Shown here: one piece after another, positions 1 to 5,797 of the stretch | Layout: each line of letters begins with the position of its first letter | How positions within the stretch are numbered: position 1 is the stretch's first letter | Assembly: GCA_902496645.1 (NCBI GenBank) | Contig: CABVBR010000072.1 | Coordinates: 1-9,531, forward strand | Source: an uncultured Collinsella sp. | GTDB taxonomy: Bacteria; Actinomycetota; Coriobacteriia; Coriobacteriales; Coriobacteriaceae | DNA length: 9,531 nucleotides | Reading direction: 5' to 3' | Made by a program: the position numbers and the translations under genes | The notes under the pieces: model-generated | What the model was told of the DNA's origin: nothing | The model's input: the letters and a program-made list of their open reading frames with translations, nothing else | Databases searched by the model: none

Positions 1-53
1 CAACCTGGAGCCGCCTAAAGGACGAGATGCGCGACTGGCTGACGCGCGCTTAG
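1..53 (+). CDS. C-terminal end of an unidentified gene (partial)
   Basis: A plus-strand frame is open from the left edge and ends at a TAG at 51-53. It encodes about 16 residues (TWSRLKDEMRDWLTRA), an amphipathic helix-like tail rich in charged residues and tryptophan. The stop overlaps the TAA of the convergent etfA gene (50-52 read on the minus strand), an arrangement often seen when two real convergent genes meet. The fragment is too short to assign a family, and chance openness over 17 codons cannot be excluded. Confidence 0.4.
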   Translation, partial: TWSRLKDEMRDWLTRA

Positions 54-1255
54 CGCTCAAGCTGAGCCAGCAGCTCCTCAACGATCTCAACGGCATCGCC
101 GACGACCTTATACTGGGCAGCACCGAAGATGGGGGCATCCGGGTCCTCATTGATGGCGACAATGCACTCCGCCCCACCGATGCCGGCGAGATGCTGGATA
201 GCGCCCGAGACACCGATGCTCACGAGGAGCTTGGGCGAGACCGATACACCCGTCTGGCCAATTTGGTGGCGATACTCCAACCAGCCTGCCTCCACAATGG
301 GACGCGTGCAACCAAGCTCGGCACCCAGGGCATCGGCGAGCTTTCGCATCAGGGGCAGATTCTTCTTGGAGCCGATGCCGCGGCCCACCACGACCAGACG
401 CTCGGCATCGGCAATTGAGGCCTGCTGTCCCCACTCCTCGGCGGGAATCGAGATCTCGACGCGGGCCTTAACGTCATCCGCAAGCACTACCTGGGTAATC
501 GTGCCGGAGCGGCTATAGTCAAACTCGGGCGCCTTAAAGATGCCGGGGCGCACCGTTGCCATCTGAGGACGGTGGTTGGGGCAGATAATGGTGGCCATCA
601 GGTTGCCGCCAAACGCCGGGCGTGTCTGCTGCAGCAGACCCGTCTCCGTATCCATAGAAAGCACCGTGCAATCGGCCGTAAGACCCGTCTGCAAGCGCAC
701 GGCCACACCGGGCGCCAGCTCGCGACCAAAGGCGGTCGCGCCGTACAGGATGGCCTCGGGCTTGCGCTCGGCTACCAAATCGCAGATCAAGCGAGCGTAG
801 ACCTCCGCGTCGTTCTGACGCAGGCGCTCGTCGCGACAGGCCAGGACTTCGTCGGCGCCCGCGCAAACCAGGTGTTCGAGGTCCTCGAGCGAGCCCTCGG
901 AACCTATGCCGATCAGCGCCACCAGGCGACAGCCGCGTGCATCGGCAAGCTCGCGCCCCTTGCCCATGAGCTCGAAGGCCACGGATGCCACGGCATCGTG
1001 CTTGTCAGTTTGCACGAAGACCCAAATGTCTCGATATGCGTCAAGGTCTACCGCGCCGGCGGCCTCGTCGCGCTCAATCGAGATGGCGTTGACGGGGCAG
1101 GCGTCGACGCACCCACCGCACAGGATACAGCCGTCGGTTACGCGGGCACAGCGATTGGGGCGCTCACCCTCCACCACAATGCCGCCCGAGGCGCAGGCGC
1201 GAACGCAGCGACCGCAGCCGATACAGGCTTCGCTATCGATAATCAGCCCGCTCAT
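50..1255 (-). CDS. etfA: Electron transfer flavoprotein alpha subunit with N-terminal ferredoxin domain
   Basis: 401 aa. It is the FAD-binding alpha subunit of an Etf heterodimer that shuttles electrons in the cytoplasm between a flavin dehydrogenase, NAD and ferredoxin. Residues 1-60 form a two-cluster ferredoxin domain, with Cys 11/14/17/21 and Cys 43/46/49/53 in CxxCxxCxxxC spacing, the second followed by Pro. An additional Cys lies at 36. Residues about 75-265 match the EtfA N-terminal domain. Residues about 285-401 are the C-terminal FAD domain, with GRGIG (291-295), CTRPIVEAGW (316-325), QIGQTGVSVSPKL (331-343), GVSGAIQHLAG (348-358) and INEDPDAPIF (368-377). Ordinary EtfA is about 320 aa; the extra N-terminus is typical of anaerobe proteins such as A. 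woodii LctC and CarE. The ATG abuts the TAG of etfB, with GAGGGG 9 nt upstream, so it is co-translated as the last gene of the operon. Family assignment is firm; the exact electron partner is inferred. Confidence 0.95.
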   Translation of the reverse strand: MSGLIIDSEACIGCGRCVRACASGGIVVEGERPNRCARVTDGCILCGGCVDACPVNAISIERDEAAGAVDLDAYRDIWVFVQTDKHDAVASVAFELMGKGRELADARGCRLVALIGIGSEGSLEDLEHLVCAGADEVLACRDERLRQNDAEVYARLICDLVAERKPEAILYGATAFGRELAPGVAVRLQTGLTADCTVLSMDTETGLLQQTRPAFGGNLMATIICPNHRPQMATVRPGIFKAPEFDYSRSGTITQVVLADDVKARVEISIPAEEWGQQASIADAERLVVVGRGIGSKKNLPLMRKLADALGAELGCTRPIVEAGWLEYRHQIGQTGVSVSPKLLVSIGVSGAIQHLAGIGGAECIVAINEDPDAPIFGAAQYKVVGDAVEIVEELLAQLER

Positions 1256-2071
1256 CTATGCCATCCCCTCAATAATCTTGGCAAGTTTTACCGCCTGCTC
1301 GGACGCCGTTCCCTCAACGGCCTCGCACGTTTGGTCACGGTCGGGCACAAACGAGCGCACGACCTGCGTCGGTGATCCGGCAAGGCCGCAACGCGAGGGA
1401 TCGGCGTTTACGTCGGCAGCGCTGGCCACACGCACGTCTGCATCCTCGGCCGCGCGAATACCGGCAATACTCGGCATGCGCAGCTGGCCAATCTCCTTGG
1501 CGGTCGTCATCGCACACGGCATCTCCAGGTACACCGTCTCCTCGCCGGCATCGCAGCCGTGAACGAGCGCCAGCGAGCCACACGTCGTAAATCCCGCGCT
1601 CTGCACACAGCTCACGTCGGTCACGCAGGGGACCCCAAAGGCGCCGGCCAGCTCGGGGCCGATCTGGGCCGTATCGCCGTCCACTGCCATCTTGCCGCAG
1701 ATGAGCAGGTCAAAGTCCTCATCGAGTGCCTCGATGCCGCATTTGAGGGCATAGGTGGTGGCTAGGGTATCGGCGCCCGCAAAGGCTCGGTCGGTCAGCA
1801 GCAGCGCGTCGTCGGCACCGCGGGCGATGCAGTCGCGCAGCAGCGACTCGGTCGCGGGGATGCCCATCGACACCACCGTTACGCGCACGTCCATGCCAAA
1901 GCCGATAAAGTCGTCCTTCAGCGCTAGCGCACATTCGAGGGCACTTGCATCGAAGGGATTAATGACCGCCTGCTTGCCATCACGCACGATAGTATTGGTC
2001 TTGGGGTCCATCTTGACCTCGGTGCTTCCGGGCACCGCCTTGACGCACACCACCATATGGAAATCACTCAT
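1256..2071 (-). CDS. etfB: Electron transfer flavoprotein beta subunit, bifurcating type
   Basis: About 271 aa, partner of the EtfA encoded directly downstream. EtfB binds AMP or, in bifurcating Etfs, the FAD and NAD used for electron bifurcation. Visible family motifs are VVCVKAVPG near the N-terminus, INPFDASALECAL, DRAFAGADTLATTYAL and GKMAVDGDTAQIGPELA. The DGDTAQ-x-GP form is characteristic of NAD-binding, bifurcation-capable EtfB proteins, whereas classical mitochondrial-type EtfB has a different loop here. I chose the ATG at 2069-2071 because the purine run AGGGGG (2081-2086) lies 9 nt upstream. A GTG six bases earlier (2075-2077) overlaps the stop of the preceding dehydrogenase gene but leaves only 3 nt to that run; it would add Met-Lys. 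Either way the genes are translationally coupled. Functional family is secure; the redox mode is inferred from the motif and the neighbours. Confidence 0.94.
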   Translation of the reverse strand: MSDFHMVVCVKAVPGSTEVKMDPKTNTIVRDGKQAVINPFDASALECALALKDDFIGFGMDVRVTVVSMGIPATESLLRDCIARGADDALLLTDRAFAGADTLATTYALKCGIEALDEDFDLLICGKMAVDGDTAQIGPELAGAFGVPCVTDVSCVQSAGFTTCGSLALVHGCDAGEETVYLEMPCAMTTAKEIGQLRMPSIAGIRAAEDADVRVASAADVNADPSRCGLAGSPTQVVRSFVPDRDQTCEAVEGTASEQAVKLAKIIEGMA

Positions 2072-2073
2072 CT

Positions 2074-3675
2074 TCACGCGCCCCCTTTCTGGACGAGCTC
2101 ATCCAAGAGCTTCTCCGCAAACAGGTTGCCGCGACCCAGCTGCCCGTCGGGATCGAGCTGGAGCTTGAGCCGCGCCGACTCGACCATGGCCTCGTGGCCG
2201 TACATCGTCTCCAAGAAGCCCGCCTTGATCTTGCCGACGCCGTGCTCGGCAGAAACGGCACCGCCCATGGCCGTGACCTCGGAAGCCCACTGGGCAAAGA
2301 GTTCTCCACCACGACGGTAGTCTTGCGCATCGCGCGGCAGGATGTTCACATGCAGATGGTTGTTCCCGATGTGTCCCCAGGCAGCAGACTCAAGCCCGCT
2401 TTCGGCCAGCGTGCGGCGATAGAGGGCCATGACATCGGCAAGGCGTGCATTGGGCACCGACATATCCGATCCCAGCTTGGTAATGGTGGGGTCGATGCGG
2501 CGACGCTCGTCAATGAGCATATTGACACTCTCGGGGACCGCGTGGCGGAAGAACCGCTGGCACTCGCGATCGACTTCGGTGCGGGCGACCCATGTCGCAT
2601 CGTCGCGGCCGCCCGCAAGCTCCAGCATCCATCCCAGGTGGCACAGCTCCTCGGTCGCCTGCGCCTCGTCATCGCAGTCGAGCTCCACGTAGACACAGAC
2701 CTTTGCCTCGTCGTCGAGCGCCGGCAGCGAGGCAAACGCTGTCGACTGCTCGCGCTGGCGACGCAGGATATCCAGGGCGCCAGCATCGAAATACTCAATA
2801 GCGGCGGCATGGGACAGCACGGGACGCACGGAATCGGTAAAGGACACGGCCTTGTCTTCGCTATCGAAAAAGCAACTCACACCCCATACGACCGAAGGTG
2901 CCGCCTGCAGGGCGATCTCGAGCTCGGTAATGACGCCGAGCGTGCCGCACGCACCGATAAAAAGATCGATGGCGTCCATATCGTCCGCAACAAAATACCC
3001 CGAGGCATTTTTGGTCTTGGGCATGGTGTAGTCAGGAAGATCAAGCTCGAATGTATGACCCTCTGCCGTCACGAGCGACAGGTGGCGGCCCTGGGCAAAA
3101 GCCTCGCCGCGCTGAAGCTCAAGCAAATCGCCATCAGCCAACACGACGTGGAGTCCCGTGATATGTGGGCGCATGGGGCCGTAGGCGTAGCTGCGGGCAC
3201 CGGAGGCGTTACATGCCGCCATGCCGCCCAGACAGGCAGACGCCTCGGTGGGATCGGTGGGAAAGAACTGCTCGGGGGCCTCTTGAAACTCATCGTAGGC
3301 CTTAAGCGATGCCTGGTCCCAACCAGCGGTCGGCAGCATCTTCTTGCTCAGCTGCTTGCGCAGCTCCGAGAGCACAACGCCCGGCTCCACGCGCAGCAAA
3401 AATTGGCCTTGTTCATCGCGGCGAAGGCCCAAATAGCGATTCATACGGGAAGTATTGAGGATATGCCCGCCGTGGGGCACGGCGCCGGCGGCAAGGCCGG
3501 TTCGGGCGCCCTGAACCGTTACCGGAACACGCTCGGCATGGAGCTTTTCCAAAATGGCACGGACCTCGTTTTCCGTTGTCGGAAACGAGATGCTCGATGC
3601 TTCGCCCGATGCGCGAGATTCATCGCGGCCATACTCTTCGAACTCGTCGGTGAAGGGTTTGATGGTTGCAGACAC
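2074..3675 (-). CDS. FAD-linked 2-hydroxyacid dehydrogenase (GlcD / D-lactate dehydrogenase family)
   Basis: 533 aa, cytoplasmic. It likely oxidises a 2-hydroxyacid, most plausibly D-lactate to pyruvate, and passes electrons to the Etf encoded downstream. Residues about 28-255 are the vanillyl-alcohol-oxidase-type FAD domain, with GARTGLAAGA (56-65), PTDPTEAS (139-146), GGMAACNASGARSYAYG (150-166) and GACGTLGVITE (241-251). Residues about 265-520 are the FAD-oxidase C-terminal domain, with the histidine motifs GHIGNNHLHVNI (434-445) and SAEHGVG (475-481), then LDPDGQLGRGN (507-517). It is somewhat longer than typical GlcD/LctD proteins of about 460-480 aa; part of the excess lies around residues 108-140. 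The start is GTG at 3673-3675, with GGGGGAG about 5 nt upstream and no nearby in-frame ATG. It is first in the operon and ends 2 nt before etfB. Glycolate or 2-hydroxyglutarate remain possible substrates. Confidence 0.9.
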   Translation of the reverse strand: MSATIKPFTDEFEEYGRDESRASGEASSISFPTTENEVRAILEKLHAERVPVTVQGARTGLAAGAVPHGGHILNTSRMNRYLGLRRDEQGQFLLRVEPGVVLSELRKQLSKKMLPTAGWDQASLKAYDEFQEAPEQFFPTDPTEASACLGGMAACNASGARSYAYGPMRPHITGLHVVLADGDLLELQRGEAFAQGRHLSLVTAEGHTFELDLPDYTMPKTKNASGYFVADDMDAIDLFIGACGTLGVITELEIALQAAPSVVWGVSCFFDSEDKAVSFTDSVRPVLSHAAAIEYFDAGALDILRRQREQSTAFASLPALDDEAKVCVYVELDCDDEAQATEELCHLGWMLELAGGRDDATWVARTEVDRECQRFFRHAVPESVNMLIDERRRIDPTITKLGSDMSVPNARLADVMALYRRTLAESGLESAAWGHIGNNHLHVNILPRDAQDYRRGGELFAQWASEVTAMGGAVSAEHGVGKIKAGFLETMYGHEAMVESARLKLQLDPDGQLGRGNLFAEKLLDELVQKGGA

Positions 3676-3757
3676 GCGAACTCCCCCTTTAGCTAACTAC
3701 AGTGTTTGCAGGGAGATGTTACCGCATCGTTTCGTCGACGTGTTCGAGACCGTCTCC

Positions 3758-3785
3758 ATAATTGGCGATTTTTACGTTCGTGCAA
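3758..3785 (-). promoter_or_regulatory. Possible promoter of the dehydrogenase/etf operon
   Basis: Read on the minus strand, TTGCAC (3785-3780) and AATTAT (3763-3758) are separated by 16 nt, giving a sigma-70-like arrangement about 80 nt upstream of the GTG start. The palindrome GAGAC-G-GTCTC lies just downstream at 3756-3746, where it could act as an operator near the transcription start. The -10 match is weak, so this is a candidate only. Confidence 0.3.
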
Positions 3786-3929
3786 TTCGGCGAGCGGCTG
3801 GATTTCCTCGGCAGACGATGCTTTTGACAAATATCGCCCCGCCGTCGCCGACTGCTCGATTGTCGCTCGAAAAAAGTTGAAGTAATTTTTTCCACCTTTT
3901 ACCTGCGGAGATGTCAATCCGTCAAGCAT

Positions 3930-3947
3930 TTGGTCAGAAATTGGTCA
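3930..3947. repeat. Direct repeat TTGGTCA x2, possible regulator site
   Basis: TTGGTCA occurs at 3930-3936 and again at 3941-3947, an 11-bp period that places both copies on the same DNA face. Related GTCAA half-repeats lie at 3913-3917 and 3921-3925. The cluster is about 75-110 bp upstream of the first gene of the surface operon. Tandem sites spaced by one helical turn are typical of activator binding, but no regulator is known here. Confidence 0.35.
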
Positions 3948-3976
3948 AGTAGCGGCTGATACGGTCGGCGTCGACA

Positions 3977-4000
3977 GCCAAAACCGATAGAAGTTTTGGC
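3977..4000 (+). promoter_or_regulatory. Stem-loop in the leader of the surface operon
   Basis: GCCAAAAC (3977-3984) and GTTTTGGC (3993-4000) form a perfect 8-bp inverted repeat around an 8-nt loop. The hairpin sits 10 nt upstream of the Shine-Dalgarno GGGAGG (4011-4016) of the next gene. No T-tract follows, so it is not an ordinary intrinsic terminator. It could be an operator or an mRNA structure affecting initiation. Confidence 0.45.
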
Positions 4001-4021
4001 CCCAGAAGCAGGGAGGTTCCC

Positions 4022-4318
4022 ATGGCATATTACTGGCCCCAGTACGGCGTCGCCATCGAGGTCGACGACGATCCCTATCTCCTGCCTTTCGACGAAGAGG
4101 CGTTCCCCGATACGGCGGTCTACCACGTCACCACCGATGTTATCTGCGACCCCGAGTCGTTCTCGGCGCTCGCCCACCACATCGCGCGTATCCACGACAT
4201 CGAGCTCCCTCACGACTTTGACGAGCTCATCTACTCGCGCCGCCTGATGCTTCACATGCTCTTTGGAGCGGACCCGTCCACGTTCGCACGTGTCTACACC
4301 ACCAAGGACGCCGCATGA
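4022..4318 (+). CDS. Hypothetical acidic protein, 98 aa
   Basis: I do not recognise a named family. The ATG follows GGGAGG (4011-4016) at 5 nt spacing, and the TGA overlaps the ATG of the next gene (ATGA at 4315-4318), so translation looks coupled. The protein has no signal peptide or membrane segment and is probably cytoplasmic. It is acidic at the N-terminus, with YYWPQYGVAIEVDDDP at residues 3-18, then PFDEEAFPD, a strand-like TAVYHVTTDVI (31-41) and a helix DPESFSALAHHIARI (43-57). The order IEVD, then a hydrophobic strand, then a helix beginning DPE faintly recalls the core of DUF559-like PD-(D/E)xK proteins, but no downstream catalytic Lys or Arg pattern is visible. That resemblance is speculative. 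Position at the head of a surface-protein operon gives no clear role. Confidence 0.75.
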   Translation: MAYYWPQYGVAIEVDDDPYLLPFDEEAFPDTAVYHVTTDVICDPESFSALAHHIARIHDIELPHDFDELIYSRRLMLHMLFGADPSTFARVYTTKDAA

Positions 4319-4824
4319 GTGCGAAGAAGCCGCCCCGCCTCGCAGGACTGGGGCGTCGCAAGAAACTCGTCGTTGTCTGTCTGGCTATCGTCTGCGCCCT
4401 CATCGCCGTAGGGCTATACGCCTGGCAGTCGCAGCCCGTGCCCGAAGCGGGCGCCTCAGTCACGACGGCAGAGGGTAAATCGCGACAAGAAATCCAAGAT
4501 GAGCTCGATGCCATCGTCCGCGACAACATGATGACGATTTCGGTCGCGCCGGTCGCTCAGCTACAGGAGGACGGCAAGCTGCGCGTCAACGTGCAAAACG
4601 TCCAAGACAATAAATTTCCCCAGCGATTCCGCGTCATCCAAAACGACGAGACCATGTACGAATCCGGTGTGGTCGAGACCGGCAAGACAATCGAGACGTG
4701 CCCCGCCGGCGACATCAAAGAAGGCGAGGCATACATCGAGATCCAGGCACTCGATGCCAAGACCCTCGACAGCCACGGCAATCCGACACGTGTCAAGGTA
4801 CGGGTTGAGCAAGCCGAGAACTAG
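4315..4824 (+). CDS. Membrane-anchored protein with extracellular beta-rich domain, 169 aa
   Basis: The N-terminus is basic (KK, RRKK), followed by one hydrophobic segment at residues about 18-38. About 130 residues then follow outside the membrane, so this is a signal-anchor protein with the N-terminus inside. After a short linker and helix (SRQEIQDELDAIV, 56-68) comes a beta-rich domain (72-165) with MMTISVAPVAQLQEDGK, then alternating strands including YESGVVETGKTIE and EGEAYIEIQAL. From memory, this layout matches a family of small Gram-positive exported proteins with a motif like 'MxNISxNxxPxFxxG...YxSGxIPVGSKIE...LPAGxY', found in surface or conjugation-linked operons, whose function is not established. 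There is one extracellular cysteine, at 129. The start overlaps the upstream stop in an ATGA. The partner is probably the secreted 199-aa protein encoded next. Confidence 0.85.
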   Translation: MSAKKPPRLAGLGRRKKLVVVCLAIVCALIAVGLYAWQSQPVPEAGASVTTAEGKSRQEIQDELDAIVRDNMMTISVAPVAQLQEDGKLRVNVQNVQDNKFPQRFRVIQNDETMYESGVVETGKTIETCPAGDIKEGEAYIEIQALDAKTLDSHGNPTRVKVRVEQAEN

Positions 4825-4877
4825 CTTTTTCGGCCGACGCGGCACCGCACGCAATTCACCAGCATTCGTCCAATCAT

Positions 4878-4894
4878 CGCGGGGACGGCCCGCG
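4878..4894 (+). promoter_or_regulatory. Short GC hairpin before the 199-aa secreted protein gene
   Basis: CGCGGG (4878-4883) and CCCGCG (4889-4894) pair perfectly around a 5-nt loop in the 90-nt gap between two co-directional genes. It lies just upstream of the AAAGGA ribosome binding site at 4903-4908. No T-run follows, so termination is unlikely. It could stabilise a processed 3' segment of the mRNA, or be incidental in GC-rich DNA. Confidence 0.3.
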
Positions 4895-4914
4895 GCGAAT
4901 AGAAAGGAACGACC

Positions 4915-5514
4915 ATGGACATCACCAGGAACATGAACGGAGCCAGAGCGCTCGTCGTGGGCGCAGGGCTCGCGCTCGCGCTCGCAATGGGCGCCGCCCC
5001 GACGCCAGCTCTGGCAGCCGGGCGCGTTGGAACCACGAAAGTAATGGTCAGGACCGAGATCGACAACGTAGAGTTCAAAGTTCCGACGGTTATTCCCTTC
5101 GTCGCCAAGGCCGACGGCACGCTTCAGGGCCCCTCAGAAGACGCGACCACCATCGACAATCATTCGGCCTACGGCATCCATGTCACCAACATGAAGATCG
5201 ACGCCATGAACACCTGGACCATTGCTGCCGACGCCAAAGCCGGAACCGCACAGAACTCCATCGACTTTAAGGTCGGCCCCGACGGCGCACTCCAGAACGC
5301 CAGCGCCGCAATGCAGGAGACGGGCCTCGATCTTTCCAAGAATGCAGCCTTCGACATGGGCTACCAGGGCATTGCCGGCGGCACGGACAAAATTAAGCTC
5401 AAGACAAGCGGAAACGTCGCCCGCGTCACGCGCGACATCTTCCGCGTAACCGGCGAAGGCGATCAAGTTGCAACGATCACCTGGACGGTCGAGCCCGGTG
5501 CGCACACGGCATAA
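4915..5514 (+). CDS. Secreted beta-rich surface protein, 199 aa
   Basis: It begins with a clear Sec signal peptide: basic residues R5 and R11, a hydrophobic core at about 12-29, and an ALA-A cleavage site near residue 35. The mature part (about 165 aa) has no cysteine and no anchor. It shows alternating beta strands: VEFKVPTVIPFVAKADGTL (52-70), a segment IDNHSAYGIHVTNMKI (80-95), WTIAADA and IDFKVGPDG, and a C-terminal strand pair ending ATITWTVEPGAHTA. The closing strand recalls WxL-like and other Gram-positive exported beta-sandwich proteins, but I cannot name the family. The P57-to-G68-to-P73 spacing recurs in the C-terminal domain of the 476-aa protein two genes downstream. The ATG is preceded by AAAGGA at 6 nt. 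It is likely secreted and held by a neighbour, either the 169-aa or the 93-aa protein. Confidence 0.87.
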   Translation: MDITRNMNGARALVVGAGLALALAMGAAPTPALAAGRVGTTKVMVRTEIDNVEFKVPTVIPFVAKADGTLQGPSEDATTIDNHSAYGIHVTNMKIDAMNTWTIAADAKAGTAQNSIDFKVGPDGALQNASAAMQETGLDLSKNAAFDMGYQGIAGGTDKIKLKTSGNVARVTRDIFRVTGEGDQVATITWTVEPGAHTA

Positions 5515-5779
5515 GGCCGTCGCCCTGGCCACCGCCGTCAGTATCCTAGCGTTTGGGCCAGCCATGGCCTTTGCCCAGCAAGAACAGGCGCAGGCCGCCA
5601 CGCAGGTGACGGTCGACCTCTCGGAGCTCGACCGCGGCAACTGCAAGGAACCGTTGGCACAGACAGACGACAGACGATGGCTCTTGGCAGCAGGCGCCAC
5701 GACAGCAGGCGCGGGAACCGCCGGCCTCGGTCTGCACATCAAACGCAGCCAGAAACGAAACACGGACAGGCCGCACTAA
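5498..5779 (+). CDS. Small exported protein with degenerate LAxTG-like sorting tail, 93 aa
   Basis: I chose GTG at 5498-5500 because the protein then opens RTRHK plus a hydrophobic core and AMAFA|QQ, a normal signal peptide of about 26 residues. A TTG at 5468 in the same frame would add ten unlikely residues. The start lies within the end of the upstream gene (stop 5512-5514) and has only a weak ribosome site, so coupling is likely. The mature part is about 30 residues, with ELDRGNC (43-49), then LAQTDD (53-58), a hydrophobic segment (61-79) and the basic tail HIKRSQKR. That order of motif, membrane span and positive tail is a sortase signal. High-GC Gram-positive class E sortases use LAxTG; here Asp replaces Gly. 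It may be a wall or membrane anchor for a larger partner, possibly by a disulfide through C49. Confidence 0.75.
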   Translation: MRTRHKAVALATAVSILAFGPAMAFAQQEQAQAATQVTVDLSELDRGNCKEPLAQTDDRRWLLAAGATTAGAGTAGLGLHIKRSQKRNTDRPH

Positions 5780-5797
5780 ATTAGCTAAGGAGACCCC

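Larger units (their letters stand above)
3676..4021. other. Divergent intergenic region (346 bp) without a convincing gene
   Basis: This separates the minus-strand dehydrogenase/Etf operon from the plus-strand surface operon, so it should hold promoters for both. It is locally AT-rich around 3868-3900, including a GAAAAAA...TTTTTTC inverted repeat near 3869-3892. Other structures are a GAGAC-C-GTCTC palindrome at 3746-3756, four GTCA repeats at 3913, 3921, 3933 and 3944, and an 8-bp hairpin at 3977-4000. A TTGACA at 3824-3829 has no -10 at a proper distance. Short open frames here (for example minus strand 3693-3929) have no ribosome binding site or recognisable protein character, so I call no gene. 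Confidence 0.6.

Noticed and set aside
572..1375. A 267-codon plus-strand frame across the etfA start.
   Set aside because: Antisense to etfA and etfB, which carry strong conserved motifs; no ribosome site or domain supports it.
2194..3696. A 500-codon open frame on the plus strand.
   Set aside because: It lies entirely antisense to the well-supported FAD dehydrogenase gene, has no recognisable domain, and its openness is the usual shadow of a GC-rich gene in the opposite frame.
3824..3829. Perfect TTGACA as a -35 box for the surface operon.
   Set aside because: The hexamers 16-18 nt downstream are GC-rich with no -10 resemblance, and it lies almost 200 bp before the gene.
3977..4000. Hairpin considered as an invertible-promoter end or intrinsic terminator.
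   Set aside because: The arms are only 8 nt apart with no promoter between them, and no T-tract follows on either strand.
3693..4255. Two minus-strand frames (3693-3929 and 3914-4255) in and beyond the intergenic region.
   Set aside because: No ribosome binding sites. The first has no recognisable protein character, and the second overlaps the start of the 98-aa gene, which has a good ribosome site and is coupled to the next gene.
5468..5497. TTG start extending the 93-aa protein by ten residues.
   Set aside because: The extension lies inside the preceding gene and adds a polar segment before the signal peptide; GTG at 5498 gives a normal signal peptide length.
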